This document shows positions 16,275-24,416 of a stretch of 64,000 nucleotides of DNA, piece after piece. This DNA comes from CAWJMD01 sp963843835 (GTDB taxonomy: Bacteria > Actinomycetota > Actinomycetes > Actinomycetales > CAWJMD01): NCBI GenBank assembly GCA_963843835.1, contig CAWJMD010000001.1, positions 1-64,000 on the forward strand, read 5' to 3'. The notes under the pieces are model-generated. The model was not told the origin of the DNA and ran no database searches. It saw only the letters and a program-made list of their open reading frames with translations. A program made the position numbers and the translations under genes. Each line of letters opens with the position of its first letter. The first letter of the stretch is position 1.

Positions 16275-17003
16275 TCAGTCCACGACGCGGATCCGCACGC
16301 GCCGGAACCCCTTGCCCTTGTTCTCGACCTTCGCCACCTCGATGCGACCGATCTGCCTCGTCGAGGCCACGTGCGTGCCGCCATCGGCCTGCACGTCGAG
16401 CCCGCGGATGTCGACCAGCCGCACGACCTCCACGTCCGCCGGCACCAGGTTCGTGGCGGTGCGGATGATGTCGGGGATGGCGAACGCCGCCTCGCGCGGG
16501 AGCTCGCTCACGACGATGGCGCGGTCGGCGAGGACCTCCGCGTTGCAGGCCTCCTCGACGGCGGCCTTGAAGTCGGGTGGCACCTCGGGGAGGTTGAAGT
16601 CCATCCGCGCCGTCCCCGGTTCCATGTTGCCGCCGGTGACCAGCGCACCGAAGTCCCTGAACACGACGCCCGACAGAAGGTGCAGGCCGGAGTGCGTGCG
16701 CATCAGCGAGGTCCGCCGGGCGTCCTCGACGGCGCCGCGCACGGCCGTGCCCACCGGCGGTAGCGGGTCGTCCTCGTGAACCAGGAGGTACAGCTCGTCG
16801 CCCTTGCGCGTGCCGACCACGCGCGTCTGCACCCCACCCCACAGCAGCACGCCGTGGTCGGGAGGCTGGCCACCCCCGCCGGGGTAGAACGCCGAGCGGT
16901 CGAGCACGACGCCCGTCTCGCGGTCGGAGGCCAGCACCGTGGCGTCCCACTCGCGCAGCGTCGAGTCGAGCAGGTCCAGGCGCTGCGTCCGTCCGTCGGC
17001 CAT
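16275..17003 (-). CDS. alanyl-tRNA editing protein (AlaX type)
   Basis: 242 residues from ATG 17003. The zinc-site motifs of the editing domain are present: THSGLHLL (HxxxH) and the later GGTHVAST around the second half-site, plus the glycine-rich FYPGGGGQPPDHG typical of the AlaRS second domain. AlaX proteins hydrolyse mischarged Ser-tRNA(Ala) in trans. The protein ends at NKGKGFRRVRIRVVD; a further 20-codon open frame (16208-16274) is out of frame and not included. Divergent from the DUF1697 gene. Confidence 0.9.
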   Translation of the reverse strand: MADGRTQRLDLLDSTLREWDATVLASDRETGVVLDRSAFYPGGGGQPPDHGVLLWGGVQTRVVGTRKGDELYLLVHEDDPLPPVGTAVRGAVEDARRTSLMRTHSGLHLLSGVVFRDFGALVTGGNMEPGTARMDFNLPEVPPDFKAAVEEACNAEVLADRAIVVSELPREAAFAIPDIIRTATNLVPADVEVVRLVDIRGLDVQADGGTHVASTRQIGRIEVAKVENKGKGFRRVRIRVVD

Positions 17004-17053
17004 GCCGTCGACCGTACCCGCGCGCTGCCGTGCCGCAGGCGCGTGGGCTTTGG

Positions 17054-17059
17054 CAGGAT
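17054..17059 (+). promoter_or_regulatory. leaderless -10 box CAGGAT for the DUF1697 gene
   Basis: CAGGAT, six bases, ATG 17066. Confidence 0.55.
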
Positions 17060-17065
17060 GCACGC

Positions 17066-17602
17066 ATGCCTGACTGCGTCGCCCTCCTGCGAGGGATCAA
17101 CGTCGGAGGCCGCAGCATCCTCCCGATGGAGCGCTTGCGCCGGGTCGTCGAAGGCCTCGGCTACGACGACGTGCGCACCCACCTCGCCAGCGGAAACGTG
17201 CTGTTCAGGACGGACGAGGAGGACGGCGACGAGACGGCGACCCGGATCCGCTCAGCCCTGCAGCACGAGCTCGACCGCGATCTCGCGGTGATGGTCCGCA
17301 CCGCCGAGGACCTGCGCGCCGTGACCACGGTCGACCCCTTCCCCGACGCCGACGCGAGCAGGCTGCACGTGGCGTTCCTGTCCGCGAGGGCCTCTGCCAA
17401 GGCGAGCCGTGCGCTGCTCGGGTTGTTCGACGACCAGCCCGAGCGCGCCGTGGTGCAGGGGCGCGAGGTCTTCATCGACTACGTCAACGGGGCCGGACGG
17501 TCGAAGATCGACCTCAAGCGCCTCGAGCGCGCGGCGGGTCTGGAGGCGACCGCACGCAACTGGCGGACCGTGAACGCGTTGCTGCAGAAGCTCACCGCCT
17601 GA
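17066..17602 (+). CDS. DUF1697 family protein
   Basis: 178 residues: MPDCVALLRGINVGGRSILP, then VRTHLASGNVLFRTDEED and the C-terminal SKIDLKRLERAAGLEATARN, all diagnostic for DUF1697 (two ferredoxin-like repeats, cytoplasmic, no assigned activity). ATG 17066 is fixed by the -10 box six bases upstream. The next gene, YciI-like, follows 43 bases later on the same strand and may be co-transcribed, but has its own Shine-Dalgarno. Confidence 0.9.
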   Translation: MPDCVALLRGINVGGRSILPMERLRRVVEGLGYDDVRTHLASGNVLFRTDEEDGDETATRIRSALQHELDRDLAVMVRTAEDLRAVTTVDPFPDADASRLHVAFLSARASAKASRALLGLFDDQPERAVVQGREVFIDYVNGAGRSKIDLKRLERAAGLEATARNWRTVNALLQKLTA

Positions 17603-17645
17603 GCACCGAACAACCCGACCCGTCCCGACGAAGTGGAGAAGCCAC

Positions 17646-17927
17646 ATGGCCGTGTTCGTGCTGGAGCTGGCGTTCGACCGTGACGAGGAGACCCGGCTGG
17701 CCGCCCGTCCGGAGCACCGCGAGTACCTGAAGGGACTGCTGGACGACGGCTCCCTCGTCATGTCCGGTCCGCTCGCCGGGGACACCGGGGCACTCCTGGT
17801 CTACGAGGCCCCGGACGAGGCCGCCGCCGAGGCGCTCGTCGCTGGAGACCCCTACACGCGCGCCGGCGCCGTGTCGCGCGTGAGCCTGCGGGAGTGGACG
17901 CCCGTGTTCGGGTACCCGACCGCCTGA
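17646..17927 (+). CDS. YciI family protein
   Basis: 93 residues: MAVFVLELAFDRDEETRLAA, HREYLKGLLDDGSLVMSGPL and GDPYTRAGAVSRVSLREWTP, the usual YciI fold with the His of the RPEHREYL segment as its conserved residue. Short, soluble, function unknown. GTGGAGAAG lies just before ATG 17646 as ribosome binding site. Its stop codon lies in one arm of a hairpin shared with the convergent kinase gene. Confidence 0.88.
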   Translation: MAVFVLELAFDRDEETRLAARPEHREYLKGLLDDGSLVMSGPLAGDTGALLVYEAPDEAAAEALVAGDPYTRAGAVSRVSLREWTPVFGYPTA

Positions 17928-17941
17928 GGCCCGTCAGGCGG
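17920..17941. terminator. hairpin between convergent stops (YciI / kinase)
   Basis: CCGCCTGA, six bases, TCAGGCGG. The TGA of the plus-strand gene and the reverse-complemented TGA of the minus-strand gene sit in the two arms. No U-run follows, so termination strength is uncertain. Confidence 0.5.
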
Positions 17942-18926
17942 CGGTCGGCGAGGACCGCTCCACCGTGAGGTACCGCCCCGCGCCACTCCACCGTCCGGCG
18001 CCGTGGCGGGCGAGGTCGGTGGCCACGGTGGCGGCGCCGTCGACACCGGACCCGGCAGGGGCCATGAGCTCGAGGTCCGGGGCGAGGTCGACGACCGACC
18101 GCGTGAACGGCTCATGCAACAGGTCCCCCACGCCGAACAGGCCCCCGGTCCACGTCGCCCGCACCGGCGACCCGTCACCGGCGGCGAGGGGACGAGCGGC
18201 GGCCACCAGGCTCACGGCCAGCTCGCGCGCGGCTGACGACCAGATGCCTTGCGCCACGAGGTCTCCCGCGGTCGCGGCAGCGGCGACGGCCGGGACGAAA
18301 GCGGCGAGTCGCCCTGCCCGGTCGGGATGCGGGTACAGGTGCCGGGGCCACTCGTCCGGCCCACCCAGCTGCTCGACCGCGGCCCGCAGCAGCGCGGGGG
18401 ACCCCGCCGGCCGGCCGTCGTGCGCGCGGACGGCCGCCCGCAGACCGGCGGCGCCGATCCAGGCCCCGCCGCCGTCGTCCCCGTACAGGTGGCCCCACCC
18501 GTCGACACGGTTCCACCTCGAGCCGAGGTCCGTACCCAACGCGACCGCGCCCGTACCCGCCGCGACGACGGCGCCGGGACGCAGGCCGATGCCCCCCACG
18601 AGGGCGGTGACGGTGTCGGACACCACGGCGGTGACGCTCACCCCGAGGCGCCGACGCAGGGCCGCGTGCAGCGCCTGCGGCCGGTCGGCCAGCGTGAGCA
18701 GGCCGGTCATGCCCAAGGCCGCGACGGCAGGTCGAGGCGCTCCCTGCGCGAGCAGCCCGTCGAGCACGGAGCCCACGCGCTCGGCGACGAGCGAGACGTC
18801 GATGCCGTCCCCACCGACCTCGACGCCCTGGCCGGAGCCGTCTGCGCGTCCGCCGGGCCAGACGAGCGCGACCCGGCAGCCCGAACCGCCGACGTCGACT
18901 CCGGCCACGGGCACGTCAGGGCTCAC
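17934..18926 (-). CDS. BadF/BadG-type ATPase, N-acetyl amino-sugar kinase
   Basis: 330 residues. The phosphate-1 motif AGVDVGGSGCRVALV, the central VVAAGTGAVALGTDLGSRWN with GWGHLYGDDGGGAWIG, and an adenosine motif around WTGGLFGVGDLL make this a kinase of the ASKHA fold, closest to N-acetylglucosamine kinases and MurK. It follows the sugar permease by 17 bases at the end of the murQ-ABC operon. Phosphorylation of imported MurNAc (and GlcNAc) to the 6-phosphate needed by MurQ is the obvious role. TACGTT seven bases before GTG 18926 may give an extra internal promoter. Confidence 0.85.
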   Translation of the reverse strand: MSPDVPVAGVDVGGSGCRVALVWPGGRADGSGQGVEVGGDGIDVSLVAERVGSVLDGLLAQGAPRPAVAALGMTGLLTLADRPQALHAALRRRLGVSVTAVVSDTVTALVGGIGLRPGAVVAAGTGAVALGTDLGSRWNRVDGWGHLYGDDGGGAWIGAAGLRAAVRAHDGRPAGSPALLRAAVEQLGGPDEWPRHLYPHPDRAGRLAAFVPAVAAAATAGDLVAQGIWSSAARELAVSLVAAARPLAAGDGSPVRATWTGGLFGVGDLLHEPFTRSVVDLAPDLELMAPAGSGVDGAATVATDLARHGAGRWSGAGRYLTVERSSPTAA

Positions 18927-18943
18927 GCGCCCGAACGTAGCGA

Positions 18944-19864
18944 CTACTTGCTCATCCCCGCGGTGAGCCCCGCCACGATCTGCTTCGTGGCCACCAGGAA
19001 CAGCACGATCAACGGCAGGGTGGCGATCACCAGCCCGGCGAACAGCGTCGACCAGTCCGTCTGGTACTCCCCGAAGAACGTGGTGAGACCCACTGGCAGC
19101 GTGTACTTGTCGCTGTCACGCAGCAGTACCAGCGGGAAGAGGAAGTCGTTCCACACCGGTACGAACCTGAAGACGACCACCGTCGCCATCGCGGGGCGCA
19201 CGAGCGGCAGCATCACGCGCCAGAACGTGGCCAGGGCGCCGGCACCGTCGATGCGGGCGGCCTCCTCGAGCTCGACCGGCAGCTGCCGGAAGAAGACCGT
19301 GAGGACGAACGTCGAGAACGGCACGCCCGCGGCCGCGTACACCAGCGTCAGGCCGAGCCGGCTGTCCACCAGCCCGAAGCCCTCGAGCAGGAAGAAGATC
19401 GGCAGGATCGCCAGGTGGATCGGCAGCATCAGCCCGGACAGGAACAGCGCCTCGATCCCCTGCAGGATCCGCGACCTCCCTCGCGCCAGCCCGTAGGCCG
19501 CCAGCGTCGAGACCGCGGTCGACAGGAGCACGGCTCCGACGGTGATGGTCAGCGAGTTGCCGAAGTACGTCCCGAACGAGCCCTCCGTCCAGGCCCTGCC
19601 GTACGCGTCGAACGTCAGCGGCCACGGCGCCGCGAGCGGCTCGGTGAACAGGTCCTGGTTGGGCCGTAGCGAGTTGACGACCATCACCAGCAGCGGCACC
19701 ACGGCGACCGCCGCGTACCCCCAGAGCACGAGGCCGGTGAGCGTGCGGGCGACGGGTCCCGAGCGGGGCCCTCGGCCTCGACGGGGCGGCGGCGCGATCC
19801 GTCGCGCAGGCGGCTGCTCGGGTCCGGGGTCGACCACGGCGGGTGGGGTGGTGACCGTGCTCAT
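18944..19864 (-). CDS. carbohydrate ABC transporter permease (MalG-like)
   Basis: 306 residues. After a Pro/Arg-rich cytoplasmic start come six membrane segments (e.g. TLTGLVLWGYAAVAVVPLLV, LFAGLVIATLPLIVLFLVAT) and the EAA loop ELEEAARIDGAGALATFWRV, which docks on the ATPase. ATG 19864 overlaps the stop of the first permease (ATGA). No ATP-binding gene lies in the cluster, so a shared multitask ATPase encoded elsewhere is expected, as for many actinobacterial sugar importers. Confidence 0.9.
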   Translation of the reverse strand: MSTVTTPPAVVDPGPEQPPARRIAPPPRRGRGPRSGPVARTLTGLVLWGYAAVAVVPLLVMVVNSLRPNQDLFTEPLAAPWPLTFDAYGRAWTEGSFGTYFGNSLTITVGAVLLSTAVSTLAAYGLARGRSRILQGIEALFLSGLMLPIHLAILPIFFLLEGFGLVDSRLGLTLVYAAAGVPFSTFVLTVFFRQLPVELEEAARIDGAGALATFWRVMLPLVRPAMATVVVFRFVPVWNDFLFPLVLLRDSDKYTLPVGLTTFFGEYQTDWSTLFAGLVIATLPLIVLFLVATKQIVAGLTAGMSK

Positions 19865-20856
19865 CGGGTCATCGCCTCCTCCGCACGGCGGAGCAGCCGC
19901 GTCGCGACCACGGCGACCCCGAAGATCACCACGAAGAGCACGAGCGCGAGGGCGGACGAGATGCCGATCGCGTTGGTGGCCCCGGAGTCGAACGCGGTGC
20001 GGTAGAAGAGCAGGGAGAGGAAGTCCGTGGCACCGGCGGGACTCCCGGTCGAGCCACCGAGCGCGTACGGCAGCGCGAACGCCTCCATCGCCATGATGAA
20101 CGTCAGCACGCTCACCGTGCCGATGGCGGGCAGCAGGAGCGGCAGGGTGATGTGACGGAACACCTGCCACGGGCTGGCCCCGTCGATGCGCGCCGCCTCG
20201 GTGTACTCGTCGGGCACGCCTCCGAGGGCGGCCCCGTAGAGCAGCACCGGGAAGCCGACCCACTGCCAGGCGCTGACCAGCACGACGACGCCCAGGGCGG
20301 TGCGCGGCTCACCCAGCCACGGCAGCGCCAGGGCGTCGAGGCCGACGGCCCGGAGCAGGGCGTTGACCGGGCCGAACGTGGGCGACAGCAGCAGCGTCCA
20401 CAGGTAGCCGATCACGAGCGGGCTGACCAGGTACGGCAACGCGTAGAGGGTCTGGAGCAGCCGCTTGGCCCGTCGGCCCCGGTGCAGCAGCACGGCGAAG
20501 CCGAGTCCCAGGGTGTTCTGCACCAGCATCGTCCCGGCGAAGAACAGCAGGTTGTGCCCGAAGGCACGAGGGAACTGCTCGGCGTACGGGGGACGGCTGA
20601 CGAGCGTGACGAAGTTCCCGATGCCCACGAAGGCACCGCGCGTCGTGCCCTTCCAGTCGAAGACCGAGTAGCTGAAGGCCGTCGCCATCGGGTAGAGCAC
20701 GAACACGCCGAACAGCAGCAGCGCGGGCGCGACGAAGAGCAGGGCGGTGCCCAGCCCGAGTCCGCCGCCGGTCACGCGCCGGCCGGGCCGGCGGGGCCGC
20801 CGTGAGGTGGGCCCCGCCGAGCCCGTCGCGGTGTCGGCCGCGGTCGTGGTCGTCAC
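19861..20856 (-). CDS. carbohydrate ABC transporter permease (MalF-like)
   Basis: 331 residues, six membrane segments beginning LGTALLFVAPALLLFGVFVL, and the EAA loop EYTEAARIDGASPWQVFRH. Paired with the MalG-like permease by a 4-base overlap. The solute-binding protein ends eight bases upstream. Together they form a typical CUT1-type importer; the operon context with MurQ and amino-sugar kinase points to MurNAc, GlcNAc or their disaccharide/peptide forms as cargo. Confidence 0.9.
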   Translation of the reverse strand: MTTTTAADTATGSAGPTSRRPRRPGRRVTGGGLGLGTALLFVAPALLLFGVFVLYPMATAFSYSVFDWKGTTRGAFVGIGNFVTLVSRPPYAEQFPRAFGHNLLFFAGTMLVQNTLGLGFAVLLHRGRRAKRLLQTLYALPYLVSPLVIGYLWTLLLSPTFGPVNALLRAVGLDALALPWLGEPRTALGVVVLVSAWQWVGFPVLLYGAALGGVPDEYTEAARIDGASPWQVFRHITLPLLLPAIGTVSVLTFIMAMEAFALPYALGGSTGSPAGATDFLSLLFYRTAFDSGATNAIGISSALALVLFVVIFGVAVVATRLLRRAEEAMTR

Positions 20857-20863
20857 CGCGGCG

Positions 20864-22162
20864 TCACCCCGTGGGCGAGAACCAGGCCGAGAGGCCGGTC
20901 TGCACGTCGCTCGCCACGGTGGCGGGGTCCTTCGAGCCGAGCATCATCTCCTGCACGCCGGTGCCCACCAGGTCGGTGCCCAGCGGCTGCCCGTAGCGGA
21001 AGTCCACGAGCATCATGTACGGCGCCGGGTTGGCCTCGTAGTTCTCGGCCATCTCCTGCAGCAGCGGGTCGGACGGCTTGACCCCAGGCACCGCCGACAG
21101 CTGGACCAGCTCGTCGGTGAACATCTGCCCGAACTCCTCGGTCGCCATCCACGCGACCAGCTCCTTGGCGGCGTCGGGCACGTCCGTCTTGGCGGACACC
21201 CCGAACGACCCGTCCGCCCAGCCCGGGGTGACCGGCTCGGTGATGACCGCGCCCGGGGGCGGGGGCACCTGGAAGACGCCGAGGTCGAGATCGGGGTTCT
21301 GCTTCTGGAAGAAGCCCAGCTCGAACGAGCCGCCGGGGAACATCGCGGCCTGCCCGGAGGTGAAGAGCACCTGGGCGTCGGTGTAGGGCACCCCGACGAC
21401 GTCGTCGGGCATGTACTGCTGGAGCTGTGGGAGCACCGCCAGGCTCGCGACGTAGTCGGTGTCGGTGAACTGCTTCTCACCGGACAGCACGGCCTGCTCG
21501 AACTCCGCCCCGCCATAGCGCGCCGAGCCGAAGGTGTCGGCCAGCATCGGCAGCGTCCACGCGTCCTTCGCGCCGACGGAGAAGGGGGTGACGCCGGCGT
21601 CCTTCAGCGTGCCGGCGACATCGAGCATCTCCTCCCACGTGGTCGGGACCTCGACGCCGCTCTCCTCGAAGATGTGCTTGTTGTAGTAGACCTGCAGCGT
21701 CTGGACGGCGAACGGCACCCCGTAGACCTTGCCGTCGGACTTGCCGGTGGCCCCCATCAGCACGTTCGGGTCGAACTGGTCCAAACCCTCGACGTCGTCG
21801 AGGGGCATCAGGTTGCCGCCCTCGACGAGCGGCTGGAGCTGGCCGTACGCCCGGAGCTGGGCCACGTCGGGACCGCCCTCGCCGGCAAGACCGGTGGAGA
21901 GCAGCTGGTTGTACTCCGTGTTCTTGAACGCCTCGAAGTCCACGGTGATGTTCGGGTGCTCGTTGGTGAACGCGTCGAAGATCCGCTCGTACGCCGCGAC
22001 GTCCTCGGTGCGCCACGACCACACCGTGACAGTGGCCTTCTCGTCCGACTGCCCGGCGGGTGCGTCACCGTCCGAGCCGACGCTGCTGCTCGATGGCGCG
22101 CAGGCGGCGAGCATCGCCGTGACGGCGACGGCCGCCACGGTGGTGAGGGAACGGGTGCGCAT
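20864..22162 (-). CDS. ABC transporter extracellular sugar-binding lipoprotein
   Basis: 432 residues. Signal peptide MRTRSLTTVAAVAVTAMLAAC with lipobox LAAC at about residue 21, then a family-1 solute-binding protein (VTVWSWRTEDVAAYERIFDA at the mature start; GQAAMFPGGSFELGFF and TPGWADGSFGVSAKTD later). ATG 22162 shares its first base with the murQ stop (TGATG), so the importer is translationally coupled to MurQ. This supports an amino-sugar ligand released from peptidoglycan. Confidence 0.92.
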   Translation of the reverse strand: MRTRSLTTVAAVAVTAMLAACAPSSSSVGSDGDAPAGQSDEKATVTVWSWRTEDVAAYERIFDAFTNEHPNITVDFEAFKNTEYNQLLSTGLAGEGGPDVAQLRAYGQLQPLVEGGNLMPLDDVEGLDQFDPNVLMGATGKSDGKVYGVPFAVQTLQVYYNKHIFEESGVEVPTTWEEMLDVAGTLKDAGVTPFSVGAKDAWTLPMLADTFGSARYGGAEFEQAVLSGEKQFTDTDYVASLAVLPQLQQYMPDDVVGVPYTDAQVLFTSGQAAMFPGGSFELGFFQKQNPDLDLGVFQVPPPPGAVITEPVTPGWADGSFGVSAKTDVPDAAKELVAWMATEEFGQMFTDELVQLSAVPGVKPSDPLLQEMAENYEANPAPYMMLVDFRYGQPLGTDLVGTGVQEMMLGSKDPATVASDVQTGLSAWFSPTG

Positions 22163-23208
22163 CAGGTCCTCCGGGTGAACGTGTCGGTGACGAGCGGCTG
22201 GTGGGACGAAGGGGACGTATCCGGCGAGTGTGCCGTGTCTGCGGGGGAAGGCGACACCCCGTGCGCGGCCGCAGCCGCGGCCACGCGCCCGTCGTTGCTC
22301 TGCAGCAGGTCGCGGGCGGTCTCGGGTGCCGCACCGGTGAGCAGGTGGACGAGGGCGGTCTTGAGCTCCCCGCCCGAGGCGTCGAGCGCGGCGACGCAGG
22401 CCCGCTCGTCGCGACCGGTGGCCTGCTCGAGGATGTGGACGGTGCGCGCCCGCAGCTTCGCGTTGGTCGCGACCACGTCGACCATCAGGTTCGACCAGGT
22501 ACGGCCGAGCCGGATCATCAGCGCCGTGGAGAAGCTGTTCAGCACGAGCTTCTGCGCGGAGCCCGCCTTGAGGCGGGTGGAGCCGGTGACGGCCTCGGGA
22601 CCGGTGGCGGGCGCAACCAGGACGTCGGCCAGCGGTGCGAGAGCCGAGTCGGGGTCTGCGGAGACGAGCACCGTCGCCGCACCCAGCTCACGTGCTCGGT
22701 TCAGGGCGCCGGCCACGTAGGGGGTGCGACCCGAGGCGGTGAGCCCGATCGCGACGTCGCGGGCGGTCAGCGCGCCGGCGTCGTCGGCACCCAGCTGGCT
22801 CGAGTCCTCGACGTTCTCGACGGCGTGGAGCAGTGCCTCCGGGCCGCCGGCGTGGTGGGCCACCACGAGTCCAGGGGGCGCGTTGAAGGTCGGCACCAGC
22901 TCCGCGGCGTCCATCACGCCGAGCCGTCCGGACGTCCCGGCCCCGAAGTAGTGCACGCACCCCCCCGCGTTGACCCGCTCCACCGCGAGGTCGACGGCGA
23001 CGGCCAGCTCGGCGAGGACCTCGGCCACGGCGCCGGGAACGAGGGCGTCCTCCGCGTTGAGCAGCATCAGCAGCTCGACGGTGCCCGCCTCGTCGATCCC
23101 GTGGGTGCGCGGGTTGCGGCCCTCGGTCGGCAGGTCGCCGAGCGCCGGCAGGGCCGGCGGATCGGTGCGGGGCACGTTGGCGGAGATTTGTTCCGCCGAA
23201 GTCGTCAT
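22162..23208 (-). CDS. murQ: N-acetylmuramic acid 6-phosphate etherase
   Basis: 348 residues. LPTEGRNPRTHGIDEAGTVE, then YFGAGTSGRLGVMDAAELVP with the sugar-phosphate-binding SIS motif, GALTARDVAIGLTASGRTPY and TGSTRLKAGSAQKLVLNSFS are diagnostic for MurQ. The enzyme cleaves the lactyl ether of MurNAc-6-P to GlcNAc-6-P and lactate in the cytoplasm. The C-terminal 40 residues are Ser/Pro/Asp-rich and unlike the family. First gene of the ABC importer operon, downstream of murR. An operator-like sequence lies immediately before the start. Confidence 0.95.
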   Translation of the reverse strand: MTTSAEQISANVPRTDPPALPALGDLPTEGRNPRTHGIDEAGTVELLMLLNAEDALVPGAVAEVLAELAVAVDLAVERVNAGGCVHYFGAGTSGRLGVMDAAELVPTFNAPPGLVVAHHAGGPEALLHAVENVEDSSQLGADDAGALTARDVAIGLTASGRTPYVAGALNRARELGAATVLVSADPDSALAPLADVLVAPATGPEAVTGSTRLKAGSAQKLVLNSFSTALMIRLGRTWSNLMVDVVATNAKLRARTVHILEQATGRDERACVAALDASGGELKTALVHLLTGAAPETARDLLQSNDGRVAAAAAAHGVSPSPADTAHSPDTSPSSHQPLVTDTFTRRT

Positions 23209-23212
23209 GAGT

Positions 23213-23226
23213 GGAGGTTAGTTTCC
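23213..23226. promoter_or_regulatory. candidate MurR operator upstream of murQ
   Basis: GGAAACTAACCTCC (minus strand), five bases before the murQ start. It resembles GGAAATTACCTCC before nagZ at 31528-31540. Shared by the two blocks of the same pathway and by no other place I noticed. The one-base length difference weakens the case. Confidence 0.35.
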
Positions 23227-23294
23227 TCGCCCTGCGCGCGTCAACGTCCCTGCACGGTGCGCCGCATCAGGGGTGCGGACGGCCGCTGGACCCC

Positions 23295-23356
23295 GTCCTC
23301 TGAGTGCGAATGGTCGCTTCAAGGGGGCGTGAAGCAACCATTCACACTCAGAGGAC
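23295..23356 (-). repeat. long inverted repeat, 27-bp arms, between murR and murQ
   Basis: Arms 23295-23321 and 23330-23356 with an 8-base loop. Two positions differ (C versus A-partner on the plus strand); in a minus-strand transcript, the direction of both neighbouring genes, both become G-U pairs, so the RNA would be a fully paired 27-bp stem. It could act as the murR terminator, an mRNA-stabilising or processing structure, or be a mobile palindromic unit. No U-run follows. Confidence 0.7.
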
Positions 23357-23370
23357 GTGTGGGGGTTGGC

Positions 23371-24285
23371 TCAGGGTCGCCGGCGCTGCGGGCCGAGGTG
23401 GTGGCCTCGGACCGCGGCGTAGGTGACCTCCAGCGCCGACCGGGTCTGGTCGAGCTCGCGCTGCGCGAGCCCGATGAACAGGCAGTCGACCAGCGTGAGC
23501 TGCGCGATCCGGCTGGCCATCGCCCCGGACCGGTACGTCGTCTCCCGCGCGGCGGTGGTCAGCACGTGGTCGGCCGCCGCGGCGAGGGGGGAGCCGGGGA
23601 AGTTGGTGATCGCCACCGTCGTCGCGCCCCGAGCCGCCGCCTGCTGCAGCGCTTCGACGGTCTCGGACGTCGTCCCCGTGTGGGAGAAGGCGATGGCCAC
23701 GTCGGCCGGCCCGAGCAGTGCGGCGCTGGTCAGGGCGATGTGCGGGTCGGACCACGCGAACGACACCCGCCGGATCCGGTGCAGCTTCTGCTGGAGGTCG
23801 AGCGCGACGAACGCCGAGGCACCCATGCCGTACAGGTCGACCCGGCCCGCGCCGGCGAGCGCCGTGACCACGTTCTCCAGCACCGACGTGTCCAGCTGCT
23901 GCGCGGTCTCCTCGACCGCCCGCGCGTCGGCGTACGCCACCTTGGCGACCACGTCGTCCAGGGTGTCGTCGGGGCCGATGTCCGCGCCGACCTGCTCGCG
24001 CGGCGAGGGTCCCCCGGTCTCGGCCGCGAGCGAGAGCCTCAGCTGCGGGTACCCCGGTAGTCCGAGCGCCTTGCAGAACCGGTTGACGGTCGTCTCCGAC
24101 GTGCTGGCCGCCAGGGCCAGCTCGGAGATGGTCAGGGCCGAGGCACCGACCGGATCCTCCAGCACGCGGCGTGCGACGCGCTGCCCTGCCGGGGCCAGGG
24201 ACGGCATCAGGGCACGAAGCCGCACCAGGAGGGGGGTCGCCTCCCGGGGGGAGGCGCCGGTCGACAGCTCGTGGTCGTGGCTCAC
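23371..24285 (-). CDS. MurR/RpiR-family transcriptional regulator
   Basis: 304 residues. N-terminal HTH_6 domain (about 20-95: LMPSLAPAGQRVARRVLEDP, ALTISELALAASTSETTVNR) and C-terminal SIS sugar-phosphate sensor (about 140-280: VDLYGMGASAFVALDLQQKL, IAFSHTGTTSETVEALQQAA). In known MurR proteins MurNAc-6-P is the inducer. Lies directly upstream of murQ on the same strand, separated by the long inverted repeat. GTG 24285 has TACGGT six bases upstream. Likely regulates the murQ-importer-kinase operon and perhaps nagZ-namZ-amiE. Confidence 0.9.
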   Translation of the reverse strand: MSHDHELSTGASPREATPLLVRLRALMPSLAPAGQRVARRVLEDPVGASALTISELALAASTSETTVNRFCKALGLPGYPQLRLSLAAETGGPSPREQVGADIGPDDTLDDVVAKVAYADARAVEETAQQLDTSVLENVVTALAGAGRVDLYGMGASAFVALDLQQKLHRIRRVSFAWSDPHIALTSAALLGPADVAIAFSHTGTTSETVEALQQAAARGATTVAITNFPGSPLAAAADHVLTTAARETTYRSGAMASRIAQLTLVDCLFIGLAQRELDQTRSALEVTYAAVRGHHLGPQRRRP

Positions 24286-24291
24286 GCGCCC

Positions 24292-24297
24292 ACCGTA
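24292..24297 (-). promoter_or_regulatory. leaderless -10 box TACGGT for murR-like gene
   Basis: TACGGT on the minus strand, six bases, GTG 24285. Confidence 0.55.
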
Positions 24298-24416
24298 CGG
24301 GCCAGGGCGTGCTCGGGTCCGGCGGACTTCTCCGCACGGCGCGCCGCCAGCGGTTCCGACCCGACCCGCTGCCCTCGGGACTTCGGTTCGGCCCAGCGCC
24401 TGCCGATAGCGACAAG

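Noticed and set aside
17934..22162. Glucose/maltose importer with a glucokinase
   Set aside because: The binding protein start is fused to the murQ stop and the kinase is BadF-type rather than ROK-type, so amino-sugar cargo is more likely.
20747..24060. Very long plus-strand open frames opposite the sugar-importer, murQ and murR genes
   Set aside because: Composition is low-complexity and the opposite strand carries clear enzyme motifs with coupled starts and stops.
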